Source: Pseudomonas sp. PA15(2017) (GTDB taxonomy: Bacteria > Pseudomonadota > Gammaproteobacteria > Pseudomonadales > Pseudomonadaceae). From it: a stretch of DNA of 64,000 nucleotides. A model generated the notes under the pieces. That model worked only from the letters and a program-made list of their open reading frames with translations, was not told where the DNA came from and searched no databases. The stretch is taken from contig NZ_MSXV01000054.1 of assembly GCF_001945395.1 (NCBI RefSeq), positions 18,375-82,374 of the forward strand. Direction: 5' to 3'. Position 1 is the stretch's first letter; every line of letters begins with the position of its first letter. This document shows, piece by piece, positions 51,510 through 63,000 of this stretch. Both the position numbers and the translations under genes were made by a program.

Positions 51510-53693
51510 TCAGAACGTGTGCCCCAGGTTCAGGTACAGCGCCTTCTCGTTCTCGTCATTGAGGCCATAGCTGAAATTCAGCGGCCCCAGTGGCGTCTCG
51601 TAGCCCAGGAACACGCTGGCGGCGTTGATGTAGCCGCTGTCGAAGGCGTTGTCGTTGTTCCATGCCCGACCGCGCTCCAGAGAAGCGCCGAGGTAGATCG
51701 GGAAGTCCAGCGGCAGGAACGAACGTGGGGTCATGCGCCGGTAGTAGACCACCCGCCCGAGGCTGATGTTCTGCCCGGCCAGGGCATCCTGGCGAAAGCC
51801 CGACAGTTGCCGTGCGCCGCCAATCTGGAAGCTGGAGGTGACGATTTCGGCGTTATCGAGGGTGCGCCCGTAACGCCCGCCGATCACCAGGCTGTGCGGC
51901 CCCTGGCTGAACGCCTTGTTGAGCTTGATCTGCCATTGCCTGTAACGATCGTCGGCACCGAGGCTGGCGTCGTACTGGCGCAGGTTCAGGCTGATCTCCT
52001 CGCCCTCGTGGGGAAAGTCGACGTTGTCGAGGGTGTCGAAGGCGTACTGCAGCTCGTAGTAGCCCTCGGTGAAACTGAACTCCGGCTGATCGCGCTCGCC
52101 GATACGCACCTTGGCGTCGCCCCAGGCCTGGCCGACGCCGAAGCGCAGCTCGCCGTTGTTGGCGATCTGCCGGCCGATGTCGAATCCGTAGCCGTAACGC
52201 TGCACGCGGTATTCGGCGATCGGGTCGTTGTCCAAAAGCGACTCGACGTTCCACGCCTCGACTCGCAGGTTGGGCGCCACGAACCACCGTGAGCCGACGT
52301 CGAGTGGCTGGTAGAACTCGCTGAACAGCTCCTGGCGGTCGCCCAGTTGCACCCGGGTGAGCCACTCGGCGCCGAGCCGGTTGATGCCGTTCTTGCGGAA
52401 GCTCGCGCCCAGGTTGAAGACGCTGTCGCCGTTGAAATCGTCGGAGAGGTTGAGCCCCAGGCGCAGGTAGTCGGTACCGGTACGCTTCTCCCGCGCATCG
52501 ATCACCAGGGTGTTGCGCTCCTCGCTGTTGACCACCCGATACTGCACGCGCTCGAAGTAATCGAGGCCATACAGGGTGCCCATGTCACGCTGCAGCGTCG
52601 CCATGTCCAGCGGCTCGCCGATGGGCTGGCGGATGTAGTTGCGGATCACCTCGTCGCCGACCTTGGAGTCGTTGTCCACCTGGATGGCGTGGATCACCGG
52701 AGTGCGCTGCTGGGCACTGCGCGCCAGAGTCAGCGCGGGATTACCACCACCACGCCGAACCAGCTCCGCGAGGCGCGGCTGCAGCGCGCGGGCCGCCTCG
52801 TAGCCCGCCTCGATCAGTTCTTCGCCGCGACCGAAATCGGTGACCCCGAAGCTGGCCATGTCCGGCTGGACCAGCACGTCGCCGTCACGCAGGGTCGCCA
52901 GCTGCTCCTCGGAATTGCGCCGGGTCATCATGGTGATCGACTGGTTGAGCACGTCGACCACGGTGAGCAGTTCCTTGCGCGGCTTCAGCGGCGTGCCGAT
53001 GTCGACGACGATGACCCGGTCGACGCCCATGTCGCGGGCCACGTCCACGGGAATGTTGTCGACCATGCCGCCATCGACCAGCAGGCGGCCGTCCAGCTCG
53101 ACCGGTGCGAACACCGCCGGAATCGACATGCTGGCGCGAATCACCTGCGGCAGGTGGCCGCTGCGGAACACCACTTTCTGATCGTTGGCGATATCGGTGG
53201 CCACGGCGCGGAACGGGATCGGCAGGCGGTCGAAATCACGCACGTCGCTGCTGCGCACCAGCAGCCGCTCGAGCAGCAGGGCCAGGTTCTGGCCCTGAAT
53301 GACGCCTAGCGGCAGGCCGAGGCTGCCGTCGTCGCGAAAGCTCAGGCGCTGCTTGATGAGAAAGTCGCGGTCGTCCTGCTTGCGGCGAAATGGCACGTCG
53401 GTACGCGGCGGATCGTCGGAGAGCACCTGGCGCCAATCCATGGTCAGTGCCACGTCTTCGAGCTCGGCGATGCTGTAACCCGAGGCGTACAACCCGCCGA
53501 TCACTGCCCCCATGCTGGTGCCGGCGATGGCATCGACACGCACGCCCTGCTCTTCCAGGGCCTTGAGCACCCCGATGTGCGCCAATCCACGCGCGGCGCC
53601 ACCGGACAGCACGACACCGACCTTGGGCTGCGCCTCTTGGGCGATGCCGATAAGGGGGAAAAACAGCAGTAGCAGAATGAGCAGACGGCGCAT
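51510..53693 (-). CDS. plpD: Patatin-like phospholipase autotransporter PlpD (type Vd)
   Basis: A 727-residue outer-membrane protein. Signal peptide (LLILLLLFFPLIGIA, residues 1-19), a patatin lipase domain (about 24-320) with oxyanion loop GGAARG, nucleophile Ser60 in GTSMG and Asp208 in DGG, a POTRA domain (about 335-410), and a 16-stranded BamA-like barrel ending YLNLGHTF with the C-terminal Phe signature. PlpD of P. aeruginosa has the same layout and is a secreted class A1 phospholipase, so it should cleave phospholipids after export. It converges with the helicase gene, 12 bp apart. Confidence 0.95.
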   Translation of the reverse strand: MRRLLILLLLFFPLIGIAQEAQPKVGVVLSGGAARGLAHIGVLKALEEQGVRVDAIAGTSMGAVIGGLYASGYSIAELEDVALTMDWRQVLSDDPPRTDVPFRRKQDDRDFLIKQRLSFRDDGSLGLPLGVIQGQNLALLLERLLVRSSDVRDFDRLPIPFRAVATDIANDQKVVFRSGHLPQVIRASMSIPAVFAPVELDGRLLVDGGMVDNIPVDVARDMGVDRVIVVDIGTPLKPRKELLTVVDVLNQSITMMTRRNSEEQLATLRDGDVLVQPDMASFGVTDFGRGEELIEAGYEAARALQPRLAELVRRGGGNPALTLARSAQQRTPVIHAIQVDNDSKVGDEVIRNYIRQPIGEPLDMATLQRDMGTLYGLDYFERVQYRVVNSEERNTLVIDAREKRTGTDYLRLGLNLSDDFNGDSVFNLGASFRKNGINRLGAEWLTRVQLGDRQELFSEFYQPLDVGSRWFVAPNLRVEAWNVESLLDNDPIAEYRVQRYGYGFDIGRQIANNGELRFGVGQAWGDAKVRIGERDQPEFSFTEGYYELQYAFDTLDNVDFPHEGEEISLNLRQYDASLGADDRYRQWQIKLNKAFSQGPHSLVIGGRYGRTLDNAEIVTSSFQIGGARQLSGFRQDALAGQNISLGRVVYYRRMTPRSFLPLDFPIYLGASLERGRAWNNDNAFDSGYINAASVFLGYETPLGPLNFSYGLNDENEKALYLNLGHTF

Positions 53694-53779
53694 GGCACAT
53701 CCCTGGCGTCGGGTCGGAGGAGCGCCATTATAAGAGCCTCCTCGCCAGGGATGCGCGCGGCGAAACGTTCGGTTTGTAA

Positions 53780-53968
53780 TCAGTGCAGGCGGCGCGCTTC
53801 GCCCATGAACGAATCGTGGAAGCTGGAGATTTCCGATTGCAGGCGACGATTCTCGCCATAGGCCTCGATGGCGCGGCGATAACGCATGCGCTGCTCGTCG
53901 AGCAGCTTGCGGCGGGCTCTCACCACGCTCTGTTCCGGGTGCAACGCTTCATCCACATGGCGAGCCAT
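53780..53968 (-). CDS. Small uncharacterised protein
   Basis: A 62-residue charged, helical protein (MARHVDEALHPEQSVVRARRKLLDE, then RYRRAIEAYGENRRLQSEISSF) without signal peptide. GGAG with an 8-nt spacer before ATG and a codon bias like its neighbours support it as a gene. It lies between plpD and hexR on the same strand, separated by 86 and 90 bp. Not recognised. Confidence 0.62.
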   Translation of the reverse strand: MARHVDEALHPEQSVVRARRKLLDEQRMRYRRAIEAYGENRRLQSEISSFHDSFMGEARRLH

Positions 53969-54058
53969 GGCAGGTCTCCAGGTTGAATTACGGGAGACCA
54001 GCTTCAGCGAAGGCGATGACAGTTTGAGGAAAAAAGCGTGACGCCGGGGTGACCGGAC

Positions 54059-54931
54059 TCAGGCGCCTTCTTCGTGGGCTTTCACCGACTTGGCCGACAA
54101 CCGCAGGCTACGCAGGCTGCGTTTGACGCTCTTGAGGTGATTGACCAGGCTCGGCCCTCGGGCCATAGCCACCCCCATGGCGAGTACGTCGATCACCACC
54201 AGGTGGGCGATGCGCGAGGCCAGGGGCGTGTAGATCTCGGTGTCTTCCTGCACGTCGATGGCCAGGTTCACCGTGGCCAGGTCGGCCAGCGGCGTCTGCC
54301 CAGGGCACAGGGCGATCAGCGAAGCGCCGGCCTCGCGCACCACGTTGGCAGTGATCAGCAAATCCTTGGAACGACCGGATTGGGAAATGCACACCGCTAC
54401 GTCGGTAGGCTTCAGGGTGATCGCCGACATCGCCTGCATGTGCGGGTCGGAATAAGCCGCCGCGTTGAGCAACAGGCGGAAGAACTTGTGCTGGGCATCG
54501 GCCGCCACTGCGCCCGAGGCGCCGAAGCCGTAAAAGTCGATGCGCTGCGCGTTGGCACACAGGGCGATGGCTTTTTCCAGCGCCACCGAGTCGAGCTTTT
54601 CGCGCACTTCGATCAGGGTGTGCAGGGTAGTGTCGAAGATCTTCATGCTGAAGTCGGCGACCGAGTCGTCTTCATGGATCGCGAACTGACCGAAGCTGGC
54701 GCCGGCGGCCAGGCTCTGCGCCAGCTTGAGCTTGAGATCCTGAAAACCGCTGCAACCGATGGCGCGGCAGAAGCGCACGATGGTCGGTTCGCTGATGCCT
54801 ACCGAGTGCGCCAGCTCGGCCATGGAGCTATGCATGACCGCTGCAGGATCGAGGAGCACATGATCGGCCACCTTGAGTTCCGACTTACGCAGGAGGTGAC
54901 GTGACTGGGCGATGTGCTGCAACAAATTCAC
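54059..54931 (-). CDS. hexR: RpiR-family regulator HexR
   Basis: A 290-residue repressor: N-terminal helix-turn-helix of RpiR type (MAELAHSVGISEPTIVRFCRAIG) and a SIS sugar-phosphate domain (FYGFGASGAVAADAQHKFF; VAVCISQSGRSKDLL). In pseudomonads HexR binds 2-keto-3-deoxy-6-phosphogluconate and controls the Entner-Doudoroff and glucose genes, including the divergent zwf. The likely start is GTG at 54931 (VNLLQHIAQS..), which matches known HexR N-termini; a TTG 21 nt upstream is less likely. Confidence 0.95.
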   Translation of the reverse strand: MNLLQHIAQSRHLLRKSELKVADHVLLDPAAVMHSSMAELAHSVGISEPTIVRFCRAIGCSGFQDLKLKLAQSLAAGASFGQFAIHEDDSVADFSMKIFDTTLHTLIEVREKLDSVALEKAIALCANAQRIDFYGFGASGAVAADAQHKFFRLLLNAAAYSDPHMQAMSAITLKPTDVAVCISQSGRSKDLLITANVVREAGASLIALCPGQTPLADLATVNLAIDVQEDTEIYTPLASRIAHLVVIDVLAMGVAMARGPSLVNHLKSVKRSLRSLRLSAKSVKAHEEGA

Positions 54932-55028
54932 GGGCAGGGACTCGACTGGCAAAGGATGGTTACGTCGGCTGAGGTTGGAGCGCCATGACTCGGTTATGAT
55001 CGAGGAACGCCGCCGGGCTGTAGCGATC

Positions 55029-55045
55029 TTGTAGTTATACTACAA
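55029..55045. promoter_or_regulatory. HexR operator with zwf promoter -10
   Basis: TTGTAG-TTATA-CTACAA is a perfect 6-bp inverted repeat of the HexR site type (TTGT..ACAA). It lies in the 154-bp gap between hexR and zwf and overlaps TATACT (55036-55041), a good -10 hexamer for zwf. A repressor bound there should block zwf. Confidence 0.85.
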
Positions 55046-55085
55046 GCCTGGCGACCTCGCACGGACAAACCGAATCGGAGTTCCC

Positions 55086-56540
55086 ATGCAGAGCAATTGT
55101 TGCGACATGCTGGTTTTCGGTGGCACGGGCGACCTCGCCCTGCACAAACTGCTACCGGCCCTCTATTACCTGCATCGCGGTGGTCGTTTGCACCGCGACA
55201 CGCGCATCCTCGCCCTGGCCCGCAGCCCCCACACACGCGCCGCCTACCAGGCCCTCGCCGAGCGCCATTGCCGCGCCCAGGTGGCCCGTGCCGATTTCGA
55301 CGACGACACCTGGCGCAGCTTCGCCGAACGCCTGGACTACTTCCCCATGGACGCGTCGCAAAGCGCCGACTTCGGCCGTCTGGCCAAGGCCCTGGGTGCT
55401 GACCGGGAGCGCGTCAGGGTCTATTACCTGGCCACTGCACCGGACCTGTTCGAGGCCATCGCCTCGCATCTCAAGGTCGCTGGCCTGGCGGGCGCGGGTG
55501 CGCGCATCGTGCTGGAAAAGCCCATCGGCCATTCGCTGGCATCCGCCCAGGCGATCAATGCCGGTATTGGTGCGATGTTCGATGAGCCCCAGGTGTTTCG
55601 CATCGACCATTATCTGGGCAAGGAAACCGTGCAGAACCTGATGGCACTGCGTTTCGCCAATGCGTTGTTCGAGCCGGTATGGCGGGCCGCGCACATCGAC
55701 CACGTGCAGATCAGCGTGTGTGAAACCCTGGGTGTGGAGAACCGCGGCGCCTACTATGACAACGCCGGCGCGATGCGCGACATGATCCAGAACCACCTGT
55801 TGCAGCTGCTCTGCCTGGTGGCCATGGAGGCGCCGGTGCGCTTCGATGCCGAGTCGGTGCGCAACGAAAAGGTAAAGATCCTCGAGGCCCTCAAACCCAT
55901 CACTGGCCAGGACGTGCGCGACAAGACCGTGCGCGGCCAATACACCGCCGGCAAGATCGGCGGCCAGGAAGTGCCGGCCTACTATTTCGAGAAGAACGTC
56001 GACAACGACAGCGATACCGAAACCTTCGTCGCCGTGCAGGCCGAGATCAACAACTGGCGCTGGGCCGGCGTGCCGTTCTACCTGCGCACCGGCAAGCGCC
56101 TGGCTCGCAAGACCTCGGAAATTCTCATTCAATTCAAGCCGGTGCCTCACCAGCTATTCGGTAACGGCCAGGCCAACCAGTTGTTGATTCGTCTGCAGCC
56201 CGAGGAGCGCATCAGCCTGCAGCTGATGGCCAAGAACCCGGGCAAGGGCATGCGCCTGCAGCCGGTCGAGCTGGACCTGAACCTGGCCGATGCCTTTAAC
56301 AAACAGCGGCGCTGGGAGGCCTACGAACGGCTGCTCCTGGACGTTATCGAAGGCGATTCGACGTTGTTCATGCGCCGCGACGAGGTCGAGGCGGCTTGGC
56401 AATGGGTCGACCCGATCATCAAAGGCTGGCAGCAGCATTATCAGAGCCCGCGTCCCTATGCGGCAGGCAGCAACGGCCCGGAACAGCTCCAGCATCTTCT
56501 GGAGCGGCATGGCCGCCAGTGGATTGAAGAGTCCGAATAA
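55086..56540 (+). CDS. zwf: Glucose-6-phosphate 1-dehydrogenase
   Basis: This enzyme oxidises glucose 6-phosphate to 6-phosphogluconolactone with NADP(+), feeding the Entner-Doudoroff and pentose phosphate routes. The 484-residue protein has the dinucleotide-binding FGGTGDLALHKLLPALY (11-27), the active-site RIDHYLGKE (172-180) with His175 and Lys179, VLEKPIGHSL and NNWRWAGVPFYLRTGKRL. It is divergent from hexR with a HexR operator between. Unusually for Pseudomonas it is not followed by pgl and eda: a terminator comes 8 nt past the stop. Confidence 0.96.
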   Translation: MQSNCCDMLVFGGTGDLALHKLLPALYYLHRGGRLHRDTRILALARSPHTRAAYQALAERHCRAQVARADFDDDTWRSFAERLDYFPMDASQSADFGRLAKALGADRERVRVYYLATAPDLFEAIASHLKVAGLAGAGARIVLEKPIGHSLASAQAINAGIGAMFDEPQVFRIDHYLGKETVQNLMALRFANALFEPVWRAAHIDHVQISVCETLGVENRGAYYDNAGAMRDMIQNHLLQLLCLVAMEAPVRFDAESVRNEKVKILEALKPITGQDVRDKTVRGQYTAGKIGGQEVPAYYFEKNVDNDSDTETFVAVQAEINNWRWAGVPFYLRTGKRLARKTSEILIQFKPVPHQLFGNGQANQLLIRLQPEERISLQLMAKNPGKGMRLQPVELDLNLADAFNKQRRWEAYERLLLDVIEGDSTLFMRRDEVEAAWQWVDPIIKGWQQHYQSPRPYAAGSNGPEQLQHLLERHGRQWIEESE

Positions 56541-56548
56541 GTCAAATT

Positions 56549-56579
56549 TGCGGGCTGATACTTTCAGCCCGCACTTTTA
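56549..56579 (+). terminator. Rho-independent terminator of zwf
   Basis: A perfect 10-bp stem TGCGGGCTGA (56549-56558) / TCAGCCCGCA (56564-56573) with a 5-nt loop, followed by CTTTTAT. It ends the zwf transcript directly after its stop. Confidence 0.9.
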
Positions 56580-57026
56580 TGCAACCCGCCAATTAAGGCC
56601 ATTAGCTGTAAGCCATTCGCTATCAATAGCGACGGATAAACCAGTCATCCGACCAAAATATCTGAACTCATTCGTCCCGCCGAGATGCATGAATAAGTTC
56701 AATTGTTCGCATCGAATCAGTGTCTACGGTGATAGTTAAAATTCATTAAATCTCGAGCCTATTTCACATTTACCTATAAACACATAAAATAATAACTTGC
56801 GTAAGTTTTCCTAACTACAGGTGACTATCTATTTTGTTTTAAATAACCTAATAGTAATCTTAATATATTTTTAAGCTCTAAAAGTTATTAATTTTTACTT
56901 TTCAAATGCCTCTCCGCCGCTAAGTTGAAAAATTGTCGAGTTCCATCCAGCGCAACTTCATATCGATATTGCCTGTGCAGGAAAGCAACTCGCTGAAGTT
57001 TCAAATTAGACAAAGGGAGATGCCTC
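56580..57026. promoter_or_regulatory. AT-rich control region upstream of the adhesin
   Basis: This 447-bp gap holds no gene. From about 56740 to 56920 it is extremely AT-rich (long runs such as TTTTGTTTTAAATAA, ATATATTTTTAAG), unlike any other part of the window. It probably carries the adhesin promoter and may be bound by H-NS-like proteins (MvaT/MvaU). AAAAGTT (AACTTTT on the other strand) near 56880 is the same short word seen at the pprB and flp regions. Confidence 0.6.
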
Positions 57027-60000
57027 ATGGCAGTACAGGCGAAAGTCGCGCCCATCGGCCAACAGGTCGCTCAGGCAACCGAGCAGGTGGTCAGCAATAC
57101 GCTGCCATTGTCCGAAAGCAGCCATGTAGCGCTCAATATCCCTCCCGAGGCAGTCACCCGTTATACCCGCGAAGAATCGGATCTCATCGTGCAGATGCAC
57201 AACGGTGAGGTGCTGCGTATCGGCAATTTCTACGCACCCGCCGAGCAGCCCAGCCAGCTGTATCTGGTAGGCGAAGAAGAGCAGCTGGTCGCTGTGGATC
57301 TTTCCCAGGCCGCGGCAAGCGACGGCATTCTCGCTGCCTCCTACGCATCCGAAGGCACCCTTTCCGGCTTCACCTCGCTGACATCGGTGGCCGGCGCCGC
57401 AGGCGGTACCCTTGGCCTGGGCACGGCAGCGATTATCGGTGGCGTGGCCATCGTCGGCGGCGTCGCCGTGGCGGATGAAATCGACCGGCGCAGCGATAGC
57501 GGTAGCAACGATGGTGGTAGCTCGCAGCCTCCCGTCGATCCTGTGGATAACCAACCGCCGGCCGCTGCGACCAACCTGCAGCTCAGCCAGGACAGCCGGT
57601 TCCTCACCGGCAACGCCGAGCCCAATGCCACCGTCAGAGTGGACGTGAACGGCACGCCCTACACGGCGACTGCCGATGAAAACGGCGACTTCACCATTGC
57701 GTTCAACTCACCGCTGACAGGTGGCGAAACCATCACCGTGGTGGTCGTGGATGCTGCAGGCAATGCCAGCACACCGGCAACGCTGAATGCGCCGACGGTT
57801 GCCCAACCTTCGACGGTGGAGCCCAGCAACGGCGAGGAGCTGAGCGGCTCGGCAACATCTTTCTCGACGATTACCTTGATGCGCCCGAACGGCGAAGTGC
57901 TGGCCGTGACCACTGCCGATGCCAATGGCAACTGGTCGTGGACGCCGTCGCCAGCCTGGCCGGATGGCACCCTGATCGATATTCATACGGTGGCGCCTGG
58001 CGGCTTCCGGCCTCCGGTGATCCGCATAGTCATCGACAAAACGCCCCCAGCGGCACCCACCGTCGAGGCCAGTAATGGCGCTCAGCTCGTCGGCACTGCC
58101 GAAGCCAATAGCACCGTCAAGATCACGATCAACGGGAACACCGTTTCCGTCACCGCGGCGGCAGACGGCACCTGGTCTTATCAACCCGGCTCCACCCTGC
58201 CCGACACTACGTCCGTGACCATCACCGCCACCGACCGCGCCGGCAACGTCAGCCCGCCAACGAGCCTGACGATCGACGGCCAAGCGCCTAATCCGCCAAC
58301 GGTCGGCAACAGCAACGGCACGGTTTTCAGCGGCACCGCGGAAGCAGGCAGCACGGTCATCCTGAGCAACGCCAATGGCGTCCTCGGCCAAACGCGGGTG
58401 GATGCCAACGGTAACTGGCATTTCACGGCCAGCCCGGCGATCGCCAATGGCGACGAGGTGAGCGTGGTGGCCCGTGACCCGGCCGGCAACACCAGCCCGC
58501 CGCAAACGGTGGTTGTGGATAACGCCCTACCCAACGCGCCGGTATTCACGACGAGCAACGGCACGGTGATTTCCGGCACGGCGGACGCCGGCAGCCTGGT
58601 CGTTGTCAGCGCGAATGGCGCCGAAATTGGCCGTGCCACAGCCGGCCCGGATGGTACCTGGTCGATTACACCATCACCCGCCCAGCCAAACGGCACGGTC
58701 ATCACCGCTGTCGCCAGTACCTCCGCCGGCACCAGCGCCGCCGCCACGCTGGTCATCGACGCCGCGCAACCGCTGCCTCCCGACGTTCAACCAAGCAACG
58801 GCACGGAACTGAGCGGCACCGCCGAGCCCGGCGGCAAGATCATCCTCATCTACAACAATGGCGACCTGATCGGACAGACCGTCGCCGATGCGGACGGCAA
58901 CTGGAACTTTATCCCTACCACTGCGCTTGCCGATGGTGCCAGCATCGAAGTCGTGGTGCGCGATGCCGCCGGCAACACCAGCGAGCCTACTGCGGTACAG
59001 ATCGATCGGACACCACCGGCCGCTCCTCAGGTCGAGCCCAGCAATGGCAGCGTCCTGAGCGGCAGCGCCGAGGCTGGCAGCACCGTGGTGATCACCGGCC
59101 CAGGGGGAATCGTCCTCGCCGAGGTGCTGGCCGACGGCAATGGCGACTGGCGTTTCACACCGGATGCCCAACTGGGCAACGGCACGCCGCTGAGCATCAC
59201 CGCCCGCGACCCGGCTGGCAACGTCAGCCCGCCCGGTACTGTGGTGATCGATTCCCAGGCGCCAGCGGCGCCAACATTGAACCCCACCAATGGCAACCTT
59301 CTGAGCGGCACCGCCGAACCGGGCAGCACGCTGATCATCCGCATCGGCACGTCACCCGCCACCGTGGTCGAAGTGCTCGCGGACGCCGACGGAAACTGGA
59401 GCCATGCCCCCAGCGAACCGTTAACCAACGGCACCTACCTGGAAATCAGCGCCCGAGACGCCAGTGGTAACGAAAGCGCCTCGACGACGGGCAGCATCGA
59501 TGCTGCAGCGCCCGCAACCCCGGTGATAAATCCCAGTAACGGCGGCCTGCTCAGCGGTACCGCCGAGCCTGGTAGCACCATCACGATCAGCATGCCCGGC
59601 GCCCCCGCCCAGACCACGACCACCAATGCCGATGGTATCTGGACGTTCACACCGGCAACGCCAATTGCCAACGGCACGAGCGTCACCGTCACCGCTACCG
59701 ATGCAGCCGGCAACCAGAGCCCCACCGCCAGCCAGACAGTCGATACCACGCTGCCGGCGAGCCCGACCATCGAGCCCAGCAACGGCAGCCAGTTCGGCGG
59801 TACGGCCACGGCAGGCGCGCTGGTGGTGCTGACCGGCCCTGGCGGCGTTGCGCTGGGCCAGGCTACTGCTGACGGCAATGGCAACTGGACGATCACGCCG
59901 CCTACCCCACAGCCCAACGGCACCAGTGTCAGCGCAACCGTGGTGGCCAACGGCGCCAGCAGCGCGCCAGCCACCACGGTGACCGACAATGTCGCGCCGC

Positions 60001-63000
60001 CCGTACCCACGCTGCAACCCAGCAACGGCAGCCTGCTCAGCGGAACGGCCGAAGCTGGCAGCACGGTGATTCTGACCGGACCGGGCGGCGCCGTTATTGG
60101 CCAGGCGATTGCCGATGCTCAGGGCAACTGGAGCTTCCAGCCGGCCACACCACTGGCCAATGCAACGCTGGTGAGCGCCAGCGCTCGCGATGCGGCGGGC
60201 AACGTGATCGGTACGGTCAGCACCACGGTGGATAACCTCGCGCCTCAAGCGCCGGTCATCCAGCCGAGCGATGGGACCCGGCTGGCAGGTACCGCCGAGG
60301 CCGGCAGCACGGTGATCATCAGCGATGCCAGCGGCCGGGTGATCGGCCAGGCGACTGCCGACGCCAACGGCAGTTGGTCGCTGACTCCGTCACCAGCACT
60401 GGCCGACAATGCCAGCCTCAGCGTGGTGGCCCGCGACGCCGCCGGCAACACCAGCGCACCTGCCAGCCTGACCATCGATGCGACAGCGCCCTCGATGCCC
60501 ATCATCGAGCCCAGCAATGGAATCGTCCTGCGCGGTTTCGCCGAACCGGGTAGCACCGTTACCCTGCGCGACGGCGACGGCAACCTGATCGCCGCAACCA
60601 CGGCCGCGGCCGACGGCACCTGGAGCACGACCCTCACCGCGCAACTCCCGGACGGCACCCGCGTCACCGCCACCGCAACGGACGCTACCGGCAACATCAG
60701 CCCTGCGGCCTCCCTGACCATCGACGGCGTGCCACCGGCGGCGCCCGCCATCAACCCCAGCAACGGTACGCAGCTGAGCGGCAGCGCCGAGCCCGGCAGC
60801 ACGGTGATTCTTAGCGGTGCCAATGGTGCGGTGCTCGGCCAGGTCAGCGCCGACGCAGGCGGCAACTGGTCGTTCACCCCGGCCAGTGCCTTGCCCAACG
60901 GCACCCAGGTCAACGCCGTGGCCCGCGACGCAGCCGGCAACACCAGCGCCTCCAGCGGCGTGACCACCGACAGCGTCGCGCCCGCGGCGCCCACCATCGT
61001 GCCCAGCAATGGCGAACAACTGAGCGGTACCGGTGAAGCCGGCAGCCTGCTGATCATCAGCGTTGGCGGCGTGGTGGTCGGCCGGGTGCAGGTCAATGCC
61101 CAGAGCTCCTGGAGCTTCACACCCGACACAGCGTTGGCAGACGGCGCCGCGGTGAGCATCGTCGCCCGCGACCCGACTGGTAACCAGAGCGCTGCCGTCG
61201 GCATCACCATCGATGCCATGGCGCCCGACACGCCCACCATCCAGCCCAGCAACGGCGGCCTACTCCGCGGCAGCGCCGAAGCCGGCAGCACCGTCATTCT
61301 CACCGGGCCCGGCGGCGTCGCCATCGGCCAGACGACGGCCGACGCCAATGGCAACTGGTCCTTCACGCCGCCGAGCCCGCTGCTCGATGGCACCCAGGTC
61401 AACGTGGTGGCGCGCGACGCCGCCGGCAACACCAGCCAGCCCGGCAGCACCGTGGTGGATGCTCAGCCTCCCGCTGCGCCGACGATCTCGCCGAGCAGCG
61501 GATCGGGCGCGTTGAGCGGCATTGCCGATCCTGACAGCACGCTGTCGCTGACCATCGGCAATGCCGCGCCGGTAATCGTCCAGGTCAACGCGAACGGCAC
61601 CTGGAGCTATCCCATCAACGGCCAATTGGCCAATGGCACCCAGGTGTCCGTGGTGGCCCGCGATGCGCTCGGCAACGCCAGCCCGGCGGCCATCACTACA
61701 ATCGATGCCCAGGCGCCCGCTGCACCGGTAATCGACCCCAGTAACGGCACGCAGGTGACCGGCACTGCCGAAGCCGACAGCCTGATCACCATCACCGGCC
61801 CCAATGGCTTCAGCCAGACCACCACTGCCGATGCCAACGGCAACTGGTCGATCACCCCGGCCAGCGCCCTCCCCAATGGCGCCCGGCTGACGGTGACGGC
61901 CACCGACGGCGTGGGCAATCAGAGCCCACCGGCCAGCGTGACGATAGATGCAAGCCTGCCACCGCGCCCGACCATCGAGCCCAGCAACGGTGGCGAACTC
62001 AGTGGTACCGCCCTGGCGAGTGCCACCGTGCAACTGACCGACGGGACGGGCGCCGTCATCGGTCAGGCCGTCGCCGACGGCCAGGGCAACTGGACGTTCA
62101 CCCCGCAGACGCCGCTGGCCAACGGCACTACCGTCAACGCCACGATTACCGTGGCTGGCCTGAGCAGTGCGCCGGCCTCCACGGTGGTCGACGGCGTCGC
62201 CCCCGACGCGCCGACCATCGCGCTCAGCAACGGCACGCAACTCAGCGGCAGCGCCGAAGCGGGCGCTACGGTGATACTCACCGGCTCGGGCGGCGTCAGC
62301 ATCGGCCAGGTAATCGCGGACGCCAATGGCAACTGGACCTTCACGCCCACGCCCGCCCTGGCCGATGGGCTGGTGGTAACCGCCGTGGCACGGGACGCCG
62401 CCGGCAACAGCAGTGGCTCGGCCACCACCACCATCGATGCACAACCGCCGGCCACTCCGACGATCGATGCCAGCAATGGCGTACGGGTCACCGGCACCGC
62501 CGAGGTGGGCATTACCGTGGTCGTCAGCGATGCCAGCGGCCGGGTGATCGGCCAGACCACCGCGGCAGCCGATGGAACCTGGACGCTGTCACCCTCGCCG
62601 GCCTTGCCCAATGGCACGGTGGTCAATGCGGTCGCCCGGGACACGCTCGGCAACGCCAGTGGCTCGGTCAGCACCACCGTCGACACCGTGGCGCCAGTAG
62701 CGCCGACCATTTCGCCCAGCAATGGCGTCGAACTCAGCGGCACGGCAGAGGCCGGCAGCACCGTGCTGATCACCGGCCCTGGTGGGGCGACCAATGGCCA
62801 GGTAACGGCCGACACGGCGGGCACCTGGAGCTTCAAACCCTCTCCAGCCCTCGCCGACAGCACCGAGGTAACAGTGGTGTCACGTGATGCTGCCGGCAAC
62901 ACCAGCCCATCCGCCAGCACCGTGATCGATGCCCAGGTGCCCGAGCACCCCACCATCGAGCCGAGCAACGGCCTGACTCTGAGCGGTACGGCGGCGGCCG

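Noticed and set aside
48783..54000. Defence island around the helicase
   Set aside because: The flanks are pilus, PlpD and HexR genes of the core genome; no integrase, methylase or toxin gene is present.
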